Counted from the first letter of the stretch, positions 1 through 7,888 are shown. The stretch is DNA of 10,983 bases from Gammaproteobacteria bacterium (GCA_012510865.1 JAAZHF010000267.1:1-10983); one strand, 5' to 3'. The notes: generated by a model not told the origin, from the letters alone. Numbers and translations: made by a program.

Positions 1-1418
1 CTGCGGTTCGAGTCGTCCAGCCGCCGCTTCGCGTTGCCATAGGACTTCTGCACCGCATCCAGCCGCGTGCCGACCTGCTCGAAATCCTCGAGGAAGCCCT
101 GCAGCGCATCCAGCAGCAGCCCGCCGGTCTCGCCGATCTGCAGCGCCTGGCGGTGGATGCGGTCGCGCGTCCACAGCCGGTCGACCACCCGCAGCAGCGC
201 CATCAGCGTGTTCGGCGACGCGAACACCACCTTGTTCTCGAAGGCATAGGTCTGCAGCGACGGGTCCGAGCCCAGCGCCGCCGACAGCGCACCCTCGATC
301 GGCACGAAGGCGATCGTGACGTCCAGCGCCTGCGGGCCGACGGCCGCGGGATAGGCGCGGTCGGCGAGGTCCTTCACGTGGCGGCGCAGGCCGTCGCAGT
401 GGCGGCGCAGCGCCATCGCGTGCAGCTCCGGCTCGTCGCTGGCGTCCATCGCCTCCTGCCACGCGACCAGGTTGACCTTGCTGTCCACCACCACGCTGCG
501 CTCGTCGGGCAGGAACACCACCACGTCCGGGCGCAGCGCGCGGCCTTCGTCGTCGCGCACGCCGGCCTGGCGCTCGAAGTGCACGCCCTCCTCCAGGCCG
601 CTGCCACGCAGCACGCTTTCCAGGATCAGCTCGCCCCAGTCGCCGCGCACCTTGCTGCTGCCCTTGAGCGCGCGCGTCAGCGCGGCGGTGTGGCCGGCCA
701 TGTCCTGGTTGAGGGTCTTGAGCTCGGTCACCGCGCCCAGCAGCGCCGCGCGCTCCCTGGCCTCCTCGCCGTAGAGCGTGTCGATGCGATTGCGGAACTC
801 GCCCAGGCGCTCGTGGAAGGGCTTGAGCAGGGTCTCGATGTCCGCCCGGCCCTGGCTGTTGGCCGCGCGCCCGCTGGCCTCGAACTGCTTGCCGCGCTCG
901 TCGAACACCTTGCCCGCCAGCGCCGCGAAGTCCGACGACAGCCGCGCGCGCGCCTCGTCGATGAAGGCCTGCATCTCGGCGCGCGCACGCTGGGAATGCT
1001 CGAGGTTGGCGGTCAGTTCCGCGCAGCTGCGCTCGGCGCGCGCGCACTGGTCGCGCAGTTCGCTGCAGCTCGCCTCCGCCGCGTCGGCGCGGCGCAGCGC
1101 CGACGCCAGCGCCTCGCTGCGTTCGGCCAGGCTGCGCTCGGCCAGGCCGGCCTGGCCACGGGCGGCTTCCAGCTCGCTGCGCAGGGCCGCCAGCGCCTCG
1201 GCGTCGCGCGCGTGGCGGTCGCGCGCGGCGTCCAGCTCGGCCGTCACCGCGCCGAGCTGGCCCTGCAGCCGGCCCGCGGCCTCCACCGCGGCGCGGTTGG
1301 CCTCGCGCTCGGCGCGCAGCTCGCCGGCGAGCGGGTTGCGGCGCAGCTGCAGCAGCAGGAACACGATGGCCGCGATCGCGACCACCAGCAACAGGACCAG
1401 GAGGACTTCGACGTTCAT
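1..1418 (-). CDS. rmuC: RmuC family DNA recombination protein (C-terminus outside window)
   Basis: Residues 1-472 are visible and the frame is still open at the window edge; RmuC proteins usually have about 450-520 residues, so little is missing. Residues 4-24 form one hydrophobic N-terminal anchor (VLLVLLLVVAIAAIVFLLL). Residues 32-160 are Ala/Glu/Arg-rich with no proline, typical of the long RmuC coiled coil. The conserved RmuC domain follows, with GDWGE (259-263), PDVVVFLPD (297-305) and VVVDSKVNL (309-317), then AFVPIEGAL (370-378). The PD...DSK arrangement is the restriction-nuclease-like core known for this family. In E. coli RmuC limits recombination-associated inversions at short inverted repeats; the exact reaction is not established. 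The ATG at 1416-1418 places the membrane segment at the N-terminus as in homologues. The gene lies 57 bp downstream of the outer-membrane protein gene on the same strand, with a hairpin between them. Confidence 0.95.
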   Translation of the reverse strand, partial: MNVEVLLVLLLVVAIAAIVFLLLQLRRNPLAGELRAEREANRAAVEAAGRLQGQLGAVTAELDAARDRHARDAEALAALRSELEAARGQAGLAERSLAERSEALASALRRADAAEASCSELRDQCARAERSCAELTANLEHSQRARAEMQAFIDEARARLSSDFAALAGKVFDERGKQFEASGRAANSQGRADIETLLKPFHERLGEFRNRIDTLYGEEARERAALLGAVTELKTLNQDMAGHTAALTRALKGSSKVRGDWGELILESVLRGSGLEEGVHFERQAGVRDDEGRALRPDVVVFLPDERSVVVDSKVNLVAWQEAMDASDEPELHAMALRRHCDGLRRHVKDLADRAYPAAVGPQALDVTIAFVPIEGALSAALGSDPSLQTYAFENKVVFASPNTLMALLRVVDRLWTRDRIHRQALQIGETGGLLLDALQGFLEDFEQVGTRLDAVQKSYGNAKRRLDDSNR

Positions 1419-1438
1419 GCCGGCAGTGTAAGCCGGCC

Positions 1439-1459
1439 GGGTCGCAGCCCCTGCGACCC
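1439..1459 (-). terminator. Perfect 9-bp hairpin between the OMP gene and rmuC
   Basis: GGGTCGCAG (1439-1447) and CTGCGACCC (1451-1459) pair perfectly around a 3-nt loop. The hairpin lies 17 bp past the stop of the outer-membrane protein gene and 20 bp before the rmuC start. No T-run follows on the minus strand, so this is not a canonical intrinsic terminator. It may attenuate or stabilise the upstream mRNA. The structure is seen directly; the role is inferred. Confidence 0.4.
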
Positions 1460-1475
1460 GCGTGAGGTGCGTGCC

Positions 1476-2258
1476 TCAGAAGTCCCAGCGTGCCGAAAGC
1501 GTCACCGGCACCGAGACCCGGCTGCCGGTGTCGTTGATCGACGCCAGGCCCAGGCCGCCGATCGCGCTGTCGTCGTCCTTGAGGTCCGCGGTGTAGCGCA
1601 CGCCGCTGGCCAGGGTCATGCTGAAGGTCTCGCCGAAGGGCACGATCACGCCCACGTCGAGGCCGCCGCTGGCCACCCAGCCCTTGTCGTAGAACGGCGC
1701 GTCGGGAATGGTGATGCCGGCGTCGGGGATCTCGAACGTGGCGCGGATCCCGTTCACGCGGGTCGCGCCCAGGCGCGCGCCCACGAACGGACGCGCCGCG
1801 CCCGCGGTGCCGAAGTACATCCGGTAGCCGACCTCGGCCGACAGCGCGCTGTAGTCCTCGAAGCTGCCGTAGACCGGCAGCTCGGTGTCCAGCGCCGGCA
1901 CGTAGGCGCCGCCCACCATCACCCGGCCGTCGTCGGCCTCGGTGCGGCGGACCTGGCCGAAGACCTCGCTGCGGTCGCTGGGCGCATAGGCGAGCTCGAG
2001 GCCGACGGTCCCGGCGGTATCGTAGATGCGGTCGTGCCCGCGCGCGCCGATGCGCAGCTCGGCGTCGACCCCGGCGAGGTCGGGATTCAGCGGGCCGAGG
2101 TCGGGGACGAGGACGGTGGCGCCCTTGTGCACGTCGCCGCTGACCGGGACGTCGACGCCGCCGACGAGCGACATCGACCAGCGCCCGGCCTCGGGCCCGG
2201 CGGCGTGGGCGGAAGTGGCAAACAGCGAAGCAAGGGGTAGGATCAGCCAGGTACGCAT
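1476..2258 (-). CDS. Outer-membrane beta-barrel protein with signal peptide
   Basis: A 260-residue protein. Residues 1-19 are a Sec signal peptide (MRTWLILPLASLFATSAHA) with an AHA|A cleavage site. The mature part alternates hydrophobic and polar residues with Gly/aromatic-rich strands, for example VGLELAYAPSD, SALSAEVGYRMYFG, RPFVGARLGATRV and TMTLASGVRYT-like segments. It ends in RWDF, a terminal Phe like the C-terminal signal read by the BAM complex. The likely fold is an 8-stranded OmpW/OmpA-like small barrel; the substrate is unknown. The frame stays open upstream to 2441, but the ATG at 2256-2258 is preferred: it starts the signal peptide and has GGAG 6 nt upstream (complement of 2265-2268). 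The gene diverges from the DUF488 gene across an intergenic region with operator-like palindromes. Confidence 0.82.
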   Translation of the reverse strand: MRTWLILPLASLFATSAHAAGPEAGRWSMSLVGGVDVPVSGDVHKGATVLVPDLGPLNPDLAGVDAELRIGARGHDRIYDTAGTVGLELAYAPSDRSEVFGQVRRTEADDGRVMVGGAYVPALDTELPVYGSFEDYSALSAEVGYRMYFGTAGAARPFVGARLGATRVNGIRATFEIPDAGITIPDAPFYDKGWVASGGLDVGVIVPFGETFSMTLASGVRYTADLKDDDSAIGGLGLASINDTGSRVSVPVTLSARWDF

Positions 2259-2360
2259 GGGAAGCTCCGGAGCGGTGACAGTGGAGAGGGCCGTCGCGGC
2301 CGAGCGGACGTGGTCCGTGTCCCGACGCGGCGGAGTCCACGCTAGGCATCGGCCGGTTAG

Positions 2361-2377
2361 CCCTTGATCAATCAGGG
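2361..2377. repeat. Imperfect dyad around TTGATCAA
   Basis: CCCTTGATCAATCAGGG is an imperfect inverted repeat containing the perfect 8-bp palindrome TTGATCAA (2364-2371). It lies next to the TTGTACAA pair in the divergent intergenic region. TTGATC could serve as a -35 element on either strand, but no convincing -10 partner is visible. Confidence 0.35.
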
Positions 2378-2379
2378 CC

Positions 2380-2398
2380 TTGTACAAACGTTGTACAA
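2380..2398. promoter_or_regulatory. Operator-like tandem palindromes TTGTACAA-ACG-TTGTACAA
   Basis: Two identical perfect 8-bp palindromes, TTGTACAA at 2380-2387 and 2391-2398, are separated by 3 bp, giving 11-bp spacing, about one helical turn. They are AT-rich islands in a very GC-rich context. They lie in the 181-bp divergent region between the outer-membrane protein gene (start 2258) and the DUF488 gene (start 2440). This geometry suits a dimeric regulator binding twice on one DNA face. TGTACA half-sites recall operators of light-sensing MerR-type regulators (CarH/LitR), but that link is only a suggestion; no regulator gene is in the window. Confidence 0.55.
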
Positions 2399-2402
2399 AG
2401 CC

Positions 2403-2418
2403 CGGGCCGATCGGCCCG
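2403..2418. repeat. 16-bp perfect palindrome in the DUF488 leader
   Basis: CGGGCCGATCGGCCCG is perfectly self-complementary. It ends 21 bp before the DUF488 start codon and would sit in its 5' leader if transcription starts near the upstream TTGTACAA pair. As DNA it could be a protein site; as RNA an 8-bp arm would need a small loop. The function is unknown. Confidence 0.4.
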
Positions 2419-2439
2419 CTCCGACCCCGGGGGTGATCC

Positions 2440-2817
2440 ATGGAATTCAGGGTCCGCCGCGTCTACGACGCTCCCGCCAGGGGCGAGGGCCGCCGCGTCC
2501 TCGTCGACCGCCTGTGGCCGCGCGGCAAGTCGAAGGCCGACCTCGACGGGGTCCCCTGGGTGAAGTCGATCGCGCCCAGCGACGGGCTGCGCCACTGGTT
2601 CGACCACGATCCGGCGAAGTGGCCGGAGTTCAGGCGCCGCTACTTCGCCGAACTCGACGCCAACCCCGAGGGCCTGGCCGAGCTGCGCAAGGCGCTGGGC
2701 CGCGGCACCCGCGCCACCCTGCTGTATTCAGCGCATGACGCGGAGCACAACAACGCCGTGGCGCTGGCCGAGTACCTGGCTCAGTCCAGCACGCGGCAGA
2801 ACACCGCCTTGAGGTAG
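2440..2817 (+). CDS. DUF488 family protein, YeaO-like
   Basis: A 125-residue protein that closely resembles the E. coli YeaO type of DUF488. It has the N-terminal strand EFRVRRVYD, the family signature VLVDRLWPRGKSK (residues 20-32), the motif IAPSDGLRHWFDHD (44-57), RRRYFAEL (65-72) and the C-terminal TLLYSAHDAEHNNAVALAEYL. Length and order match intact family members. The biochemical role of the family is unknown; the protein is small, soluble and without signal peptide, so presumably cytoplasmic. A G-rich stretch (GGGGGTGA) just upstream of the ATG may serve as ribosome binding site. The 3' end overlaps the convergent rlmI gene by 37 bp. The TTGTACAA palindromes upstream are the probable control site. 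Confidence 0.88.
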   Translation: MEFRVRRVYDAPARGEGRRVLVDRLWPRGKSKADLDGVPWVKSIAPSDGLRHWFDHDPAKWPEFRRRYFAELDANPEGLAELRKALGRGTRATLLYSAHDAEHNNAVALAEYLAQSSTRQNTALR

Positions 2818-3950
2818 CGCGACTCCTGCGCGTGCGCCATGAACGGGTGGTCGGGGCCGGCACCCGCCACCTTCAGCACCTGCACCGTGCGGTTTGAGAA
2901 GAACGCCGCGCGCCGCAGCATGTCCAGGAACTGGTCCTCGGCCACCAGCCCGGTGCAGGAGAAGGTCGCGAACAGCCCGCCAGGCTTCACCATCGACAGC
3001 GCCAGCTTGTTCATGTCCAGGTACTTCTTCAGCGCCGGGATCACCTGTTCGCGGTCGCGGGTCATCTTCGCGGGGTCGAGCACCACCACGTCGTACTGCT
3101 CGCCGGCGTTGGAGGCGTCGCGCAGCCACGGGAAGATGTCGGCCTGCACGAAGCGGGGCCGCACGCCGTTGAGCTTCGCGTTGCCCTTCGCGATTTCGAT
3201 CACGTCGGCGTCGATGTCCACGCCCACCACCTCGCTGGCGCCGCGCACCGCGGAGTACACCGCGAAGCCGCCGGTGTTGCAACACAGGTCGAGCACGCGC
3301 CTGCCCGCCACCTGCCGGCTCAGCCACTCGCGGTTGTCGCGCTGGTCGGCGAAGAAGCCGGTCTTGTGCGCGCCGGCGGGATCGGCGCGGAAGCGGATGC
3401 CGTGCTCGGTGATGATCGCCGGCTCGGTGCCCGGCGTGCCGTGGAAGTCGAAGCTTTCCTGCTTCTGCACGTGCTCGTCGGCGAAGGCGTGGAAGCGGCA
3501 GCCGGGGAACTGCTCGCGCAGCGCGGCCATGATCCATTCGCGGTGCCGGAACATGCCGGCCGAGAAGTACTCCAGCACCAGCAGGTCGGCGTAGCGGTCC
3601 ACCACCAGGCCGCTCAGGCCGTCGCCCTCGCTGTGCACCACGCGCCAGGCGTCGGACACCTCGTCCAGGCGCAGCACGTCGCGGCGCAGCGCGACCGCGT
3701 CGGCGATCCTGCGCGCGAACCAGCCGGCATCCACCGGCACGTCCGGGTGCGTTTCCAGGATGCGCACGGCGATGCGCGAGTGGCCGTTGTAGAAGCCGCG
3801 GCCGACCCACTCGCCGTCCACGCCGACCACGTCGACGATCGTCCCCGGCTTCGGCCGCGGGTTCGGCTTCTCGACCAGCTTCTGGAAGATCCACGGATGG
3901 CTCGACCGCCAGGCATTGCGCAGGCGGACCACGGGGAGGGCGTCGTTCAT
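2781..3950 (-). CDS. rlmI: 23S rRNA cytosine-C5 methyltransferase RlmI-like
   Basis: A 389-residue class I SAM-dependent methyltransferase of the RlmI/YccW family, which in E. coli makes m5C1962 of 23S rRNA. An N-terminal PUA-like domain occupies about residues 1-75 (WIFQKLVEKP, GRGFYN). The central EEHGLRFR-like region appears as TEHGIRFRADPAGAHKTGFF, followed by ADQRDNR (201-207), a hallmark of the family. The SAM-binding motif is VLDLCCNTGGFAVY (219-232) with acidic motif VVGVDID (241-247). The later motifs are VVVLDPAKM (288-296) and FSCTG (330-334) with presumed nucleophile Cys332. Many family members have DPP and SCSG at these places; here they are DPA and SCTG, so substrate position should be checked. 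The ATG at 3948-3950 gives the normal N-terminus. The gene diverges from the rhomboid operon with 90 bp between starts. Confidence 0.9.
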   Translation of the reverse strand: MNDALPVVRLRNAWRSSHPWIFQKLVEKPNPRPKPGTIVDVVGVDGEWVGRGFYNGHSRIAVRILETHPDVPVDAGWFARRIADAVALRRDVLRLDEVSDAWRVVHSEGDGLSGLVVDRYADLLVLEYFSAGMFRHREWIMAALREQFPGCRFHAFADEHVQKQESFDFHGTPGTEPAIITEHGIRFRADPAGAHKTGFFADQRDNREWLSRQVAGRRVLDLCCNTGGFAVYSAVRGASEVVGVDIDADVIEIAKGNAKLNGVRPRFVQADIFPWLRDASNAGEQYDVVVLDPAKMTRDREQVIPALKKYLDMNKLALSMVKPGGLFATFSCTGLVAEDQFLDMLRRAAFFSNRTVQVLKVAGAGPDHPFMAHAQESRYLKAVFCRVLD

Positions 3951-4040
3951 GCCGTGATTCTACCGGCTCGGGCGCCGCATCCCCGCGGCTGCCGCGGGCC
4001 CGGCCCTTGCGCTGGCCGCTTCCGCCGCCATGCTGGGACC

Positions 4041-4829
4041 ATGCAGCTGCCCGGCCACGACCACCCGCCCGACTCCGCCGCACAGCGCGCGGCCGACTGG
4101 CTCCGCTTCCGCCGCGCCGTCGTCGCCTCGGCGCTGTCCGTCGCCGTCCTGGCGGTCGTCCACCTCGCCCAGGCAGGCTTCGACGCGCGCCTGTTCGCGG
4201 TCGGGCCGGGCAGCGTGCGCGGACTCTTCGGCATCCTGACCGCGCCGCTGCTGCACGGCTCGCTCGAGCACATCGTCGCCAACAGCGTGGCCGTGCTGCT
4301 GCTGGGCACGCTCGCCGGCTGGGTCTATCCGCGTGCGGCGCTGCGCGGGCTGCCGCTGATGTGGCTGGGCTCGGGCCTGGGCGCCTGGCTGCTGGGCGAA
4401 CCGGGGTCGTGGCACCTCGGCGCCAGCGGCGTGACCCACGGCCTGATGTTCCTGGTCATGGCGCTCGCCGTGCTGCGCCGCGACCGCGCCGCCATCGCCG
4501 CCAGCATGATCGGCTTCATGTTCTACGGCGGCATGCTGCTCACCGTGCTCCCGCGCGAGCCCGGCGTGTCCTGGCAGTCGCACCTGGGCGGCGCCGGCGG
4601 CGGCATCGTCGCGGCCTGGCTGTTCCGGCGCTTCGACCCCCGGCCGCCGCGCAAGCGCTACAGCTGGGAGCTGGAGGAAGAGCAGGCCGCGCTCGAGGCC
4701 GCCCGCGCCGAGGCCGAGCGCGCGCAGTACGAAGCCTCCGCCGCCGACGACGTGCCCGTGATCTGGAACCGCCCCGCGGACGACGGGCGCGGCAAGATCC
4801 TGCGCTTCCCTCCCCGCGATCGGGGGTAG
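4041..4829 (+). CDS. Rhomboid family intramembrane serine protease
   Basis: A 262-residue integral membrane protein. About six membrane segments are visible: residues 26-45, 60-94 (amphipathic stretch plus helix), 104-119, 128-146, 150-170 and 180-195. The rhomboid signatures are present: HGSLEHIVAN (72-81), the catalytic serine motif GASG (127-130, Ser129) in helix 4, and His181 in SHLGGAGGG in helix 6, forming the Ser-His dyad. The enzyme should cut single-pass membrane proteins inside the inner membrane; its substrate is unknown. A charged cytoplasmic tail (about 197-262) contains a short Glu/Ala-rich helix. The frame is open far upstream, but the ATG at 4041 precedes the first membrane helix and leaves room for a promoter; other starts are possible. 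It is the first gene of a three-gene run with gaps of 9 and 7 bp. Confidence 0.9.
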   Translation: MQLPGHDHPPDSAAQRAADWLRFRRAVVASALSVAVLAVVHLAQAGFDARLFAVGPGSVRGLFGILTAPLLHGSLEHIVANSVAVLLLGTLAGWVYPRAALRGLPLMWLGSGLGAWLLGEPGSWHLGASGVTHGLMFLVMALAVLRRDRAAIAASMIGFMFYGGMLLTVLPREPGVSWQSHLGGAGGGIVAAWLFRRFDPRPPRKRYSWELEEEQAALEAARAEAERAQYEASAADDVPVIWNRPADDGRGKILRFPPRDRG

Positions 4830-4838
4830 ACTGCGGGC

Positions 4839-5981
4839 ATGCGCGTGCGCTCCGCCCTCCTCGTCCTGCTGGCCGCCTTGCCCTGGAGCGCCGCATCGGG
4901 GAGCGATGCCATGGCCGAGGTCGACGCCCAGCTCCAGCGCTACACCGGGAACGTCCCGGGTGCCGCGCTGCTCGTGGTCCGCGACGGCGAGCCGGTCGTG
5001 CGCCGCGCCGTGGGCCTGTCCGACGTCGCCGCGGGCACCGCGGTCACGCCGTCCACGAATTTCCGCCTGGCTTCGGTGAGCAAGCAGTTCACCGCGGCCT
5101 CGGTGCTGCTGCTCGCCGCCGAGGGCCGCCTGCGCCTCGACGATCCCGTCCGCCGCTGGCTGCCGGCGCTGCCCGCAAGCGCCGACGGCGTGACCCTGCA
5201 CCACCTGCTCAGCCACACCTCCGGCCTGCACGACTACGAGGACCTGATGGCCGCGGACTTCCAGGGCCAGGTGCGCGACGCCGACGTCGTCTGCCTGCTG
5301 GCGACCGGCGGGCCCTGCGCCGCGCCGGGCGCCGGCCCGCACGCCGGCCCCGCCGCTCCCTACTTCGCGCCCGGCACCGCCTACCGCTACAGCAACTCCG
5401 GCTACGCGCTGCTCGCGCTGGTCGTCGAGCAGGCCTCCGGCATGGCCTATCCGGAGTTCCTCCGCGCGCGCATCTTCGCGCCGCTGGGCATGGACCGCAG
5501 CGTCGCCTTCGTCGACGGCGTCAACGAAGTCCCCGGCCGCGCCTATGGCCACAGCGCCGACGGCGGCGGCTGGCGCCGCACTGACCAGTCCACCACCAGC
5601 GCCGTGCTCGGCGACGGCGGCATCTATTCCTCCATCGACGCCCTGGCCAGGTGGGACGCGGCGCTGTACGACGACCGCCTGCTTCCCGACGCCTCGCGCG
5701 CACTGGCGTTCTCGGCCCAGACCACCACGCCCACGGGCGAGGCCGACGTCGCCGCCTACGGCTACGGCTGGCGGCTCGACGGCGACGGCCTGCTCTGGCA
5801 CTCCGGCGAGACCATGGGCTTCCGCAACGTCATGCTGCGCTGGCCCGACGAGCGCCTGACCGTGATCCTGCTGAGCAACCGCAACGACCCGGAGCCCTAT
5901 GCCGCCGCCCGCGCGATCGGCGAAGCGTTCCGGCGCGGGTCCGCCGCGGGCCCGGCCAACGCCGACTCGGTCCGGCGCTGA
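4839..5981 (+). CDS. Serine hydrolase, beta-lactamase/penicillin-binding fold (Pfam Beta-lactamase type)
   Basis: A 380-residue exported protein. Residues 1-20 look like a signal peptide (MRVRSALLVLLAALPWSAAS). Three active-site motifs of class C beta-lactamase-like hydrolases are in order: SxxK as SVSK (79-82, Ser79 and Lys82), YxN as YSN (184-186), and HSG (321-323), which replaces the KTG triad as in many esterases and D-aminopeptidases of this family. LLSHTSGL (124-131) is another family hallmark. These proteins act in the periplasm as peptidases, esterases or lactamases; sequence alone does not tell which. A beta-lactamase with clinical activity is not implied. It sits 9 bp after the rhomboid gene and 7 bp before the M28 peptidase gene, so cotranscription is likely. 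Confidence 0.9.
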   Translation: MRVRSALLVLLAALPWSAASGSDAMAEVDAQLQRYTGNVPGAALLVVRDGEPVVRRAVGLSDVAAGTAVTPSTNFRLASVSKQFTAASVLLLAAEGRLRLDDPVRRWLPALPASADGVTLHHLLSHTSGLHDYEDLMAADFQGQVRDADVVCLLATGGPCAAPGAGPHAGPAAPYFAPGTAYRYSNSGYALLALVVEQASGMAYPEFLRARIFAPLGMDRSVAFVDGVNEVPGRAYGHSADGGGWRRTDQSTTSAVLGDGGIYSSIDALARWDAALYDDRLLPDASRALAFSAQTTTPTGEADVAAYGYGWRLDGDGLLWHSGETMGFRNVMLRWPDERLTVILLSNRNDPEPYAAARAIGEAFRRGSAAGPANADSVRR

Positions 5982-5988
5982 CCCCGCC

Positions 5989-7689
5989 ATGCCGCCCGCC
6001 GCGCGACGCCTGATTACGGCCACGCCGTCCCTCGCCCTGCTCCTGGCCCTTGCCGCCCTGTCCGGGTGCGATGGCGCCCCCGCACCCGGACCGACCGCGC
6101 CCGCTGCCGCCGCCCCGCGCTCCGCGGATCCCGCGGCCAACCGCATCGAGGACGACGTCCGCGCGCTGGCAGGCGACGCCATGCAGGGCCGGGCCACCGG
6201 GACCCCCGGCTTCGACCGCGCCGCCGACCACGTCGCGGCCCGCTTCGCCGAGGCCGGGCTGCAGCCGGCGGGCGCGGACGGCAGCTGGTTCCAGCCGGTG
6301 CCGCTGCTGCGCGCCACCATCGACGCCGAGGGCGCCCTGCTGCGGGTGACACTGGGCGACGACGCGGTCGAGCTCGCCTTCCCGGAACAGTTCCTGCCGC
6401 TGCCCGACTTCAACCGCCCGGAATCCGCGGTCGATGCGCCGGCGGTGTTCGTCGTCCAGGCGGTGCACGCCCCCGGCCTGGGCCACGACGACTTCGCCGG
6501 CCTCGACCTGCGCGGGAAGGTCGCGGTCATCCTTGGCGGCGCTCCGGACCATTTCGACGACGACCGCCGCGCCTTCCACGGCAGCCTGGCCGAGAAGCTG
6601 CGCGCCGTTGCCGCGCGCGGCGCGGTGGGCGCGGTGCTGGCGGGGACCGCCGACGACGAGGTGCGCACGCCCTGGGCCCGTATCGCCGCCGACCGCGACC
6701 GGCCCTCGATGCGGCTGCGCGGCGAGGACGGCCGGGGCGTGGACACCTGGCCCGGGCTGCAGGTCGTGGCCCGCGTGGGCGCCGCCGCCGCGGACACCCT
6801 GTTCGCCGGCGGCGACCGCAGTACCGCCCGGCTCGCCGCCGACGCCCGCGCCGGCCGCGGCCGCGGATTCGACCTGCCCGTGCGCCTGTCGCTGGCGGTG
6901 TGGACGCGCGTCGATGTGCTGGACTCGCGCAACGTCGTCGGCCTGCTCCCCGGGAGCGACCCGGCGCTGGCCCACGAGTACGTGGTGCACACCGCCCACC
7001 TCGACCACCTTGGCATCGGCGCCGACGTCGACGGCGACCGGGTCTACAACGGCGCGCTCGACAATGCGCTGGGCGTCGCGATCATGACCGAGGCCGCGCG
7101 CACGCTGGCTTCGGCCTCCGGACGGCCGCGGCGCCCGCAGCTGTTCGTCGCAGTGACCGCCGAGGAGCAGGGTCTGCTCGGCTCGCAGTGGTTCGCCGAC
7201 CGACCGCCGGTCGACGGCGCGCTGGTGGCCAACATCAACATCGACATGCCGGTGCTCACCGCGCCCAGCCGGGACGTGGTGGCGATCGGCGCCGGGCACT
7301 CCTCGCTGGGACCGATCGTCGACGAGGCCGCGCGCGGGCTCGGCGTGCGGGTGTCGCCCGACCCCTTCCCGGAAGAGGCCGCGTTCGTGCGCAGCGACCA
7401 GTTCTCCTTCGTCCGCCGGGGCATTCCCGCGGTCTACCTGGACGGCGGCGTGGAACCCGCGGATCCCGAGCGCGACCCGCGGGTCGCCGCCACCTGGTTC
7501 ATGCGCAACTGCTACCACCGCCCGTGCGACCAGGCCGACCTGCCGATCCACTACGACGACGCCGCGCGTCTGGCCAGGCTGTCCGCGCGCATCGCACGCG
7601 GCATCGCCGACGCGGACGCACCCCCGACGTGGAACGAGGGCGACTTCTTCGGCGAATGGTTCAGCCGTCCGCCGTCGACGGGTCGATGA
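5989..7689 (+). CDS. M28 family zinc metallopeptidase, predicted lipoprotein
   Basis: A 566-residue M28-type aminopeptidase. Residues 1-27 form a lipoprotein signal peptide with lipobox LSGC (Cys27). Residue +2 is Asp, which in enterobacteria is an inner-membrane retention signal. A PA-like insert probably lies at about 150-300. The dinuclear zinc site is complete: His337 in AHLDHLG, Asp358 in GALDNALG, the Glu392-Glu393 pair in TAEEQGLLG (catalytic base and ligand), Asp419 in INIDM, and His510 in CYHRPCD. The enzyme probably removes N-terminal residues from peptides in the periplasm. The ATG at 5989 is 7 bp after the preceding stop and begins the signal peptide; an upstream open frame overlaps the previous gene and is less likely. 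Third gene of the rhomboid-hydrolase-peptidase operon; its 3' end overlaps a convergent DUF4242 remnant by 29 bp. Confidence 0.93.
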   Translation: MPPAARRLITATPSLALLLALAALSGCDGAPAPGPTAPAAAAPRSADPAANRIEDDVRALAGDAMQGRATGTPGFDRAADHVAARFAEAGLQPAGADGSWFQPVPLLRATIDAEGALLRVTLGDDAVELAFPEQFLPLPDFNRPESAVDAPAVFVVQAVHAPGLGHDDFAGLDLRGKVAVILGGAPDHFDDDRRAFHGSLAEKLRAVAARGAVGAVLAGTADDEVRTPWARIAADRDRPSMRLRGEDGRGVDTWPGLQVVARVGAAAADTLFAGGDRSTARLAADARAGRGRGFDLPVRLSLAVWTRVDVLDSRNVVGLLPGSDPALAHEYVVHTAHLDHLGIGADVDGDRVYNGALDNALGVAIMTEAARTLASASGRPRRPQLFVAVTAEEQGLLGSQWFADRPPVDGALVANINIDMPVLTAPSRDVVAIGAGHSSLGPIVDEAARGLGVRVSPDPFPEEAAFVRSDQFSFVRRGIPAVYLDGGVEPADPERDPRVAATWFMRNCYHRPCDQADLPIHYDDAARLARLSARIARGIADADAPPTWNEGDFFGEWFSRPPSTGR

Positions 7690-7816
7690 CCGTGCTGACC
7701 TCGGTCACCCGGTTGGCCGGGAAGCCGGACTTTTCCGCGTGCTCCAGGATCCGCTGTTCGCTGGGCGCGTCGTACACGCAGTAGATCCTGTCGCCGGCGA
7801 CATAGCTGTGGATCCA
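7661..7816 (-). pseudogene. 5'-truncated DUF4242 gene remnant (SCO4226-like nickel-binding family)
   Basis: The minus strand encodes WIHSYVAGDRIYCVYDAP followed by a segment with EHAEKSGFPANRVTEV and IDP, ending at a TGA whose complement is 7661-7663. This is the C-terminal half of the DUF4242 family, which normally has about 80-90 residues starting with a strand like MKTYVIERDIPG. Here the similarity begins at Trp (7814-7816). Upstream, the frame continues for 24 codons of unrelated sequence with no ATG before meeting a stop. That stop is the TGA of the DUF1761 gene (7889-7891), which is in the same frame. The N-terminal half and start codon are therefore missing. The well-kept C-terminal sequence suggests the loss is recent. 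Family match is from memory; truncation is seen directly. Confidence 0.72.
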
Positions 7817-7888
7817 GAAGCCTGGAACGGATCGGCCCGGCGCTTGCGGCCAGCCGTTCGGCGGACGGCAGCGCTTTTCCGCGCAGCC

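Noticed and set aside
153..2240. Very long plus-strand open frame across rmuC and the OMP gene
   Set aside because: Its translation is low-complexity, Arg/Ala/His/Val-rich, crosses two genes with clear families on the other strand, and has no domain; it is a shadow caused by high G+C.
3960..7016. Minus-strand open frame of about 1000 codons opposite the rhomboid, hydrolase and peptidase genes
   Set aside because: The plus-strand proteins have complete catalytic motifs and signal peptides; the minus-strand translation is repetitive and Ala/Arg/Gly-rich.
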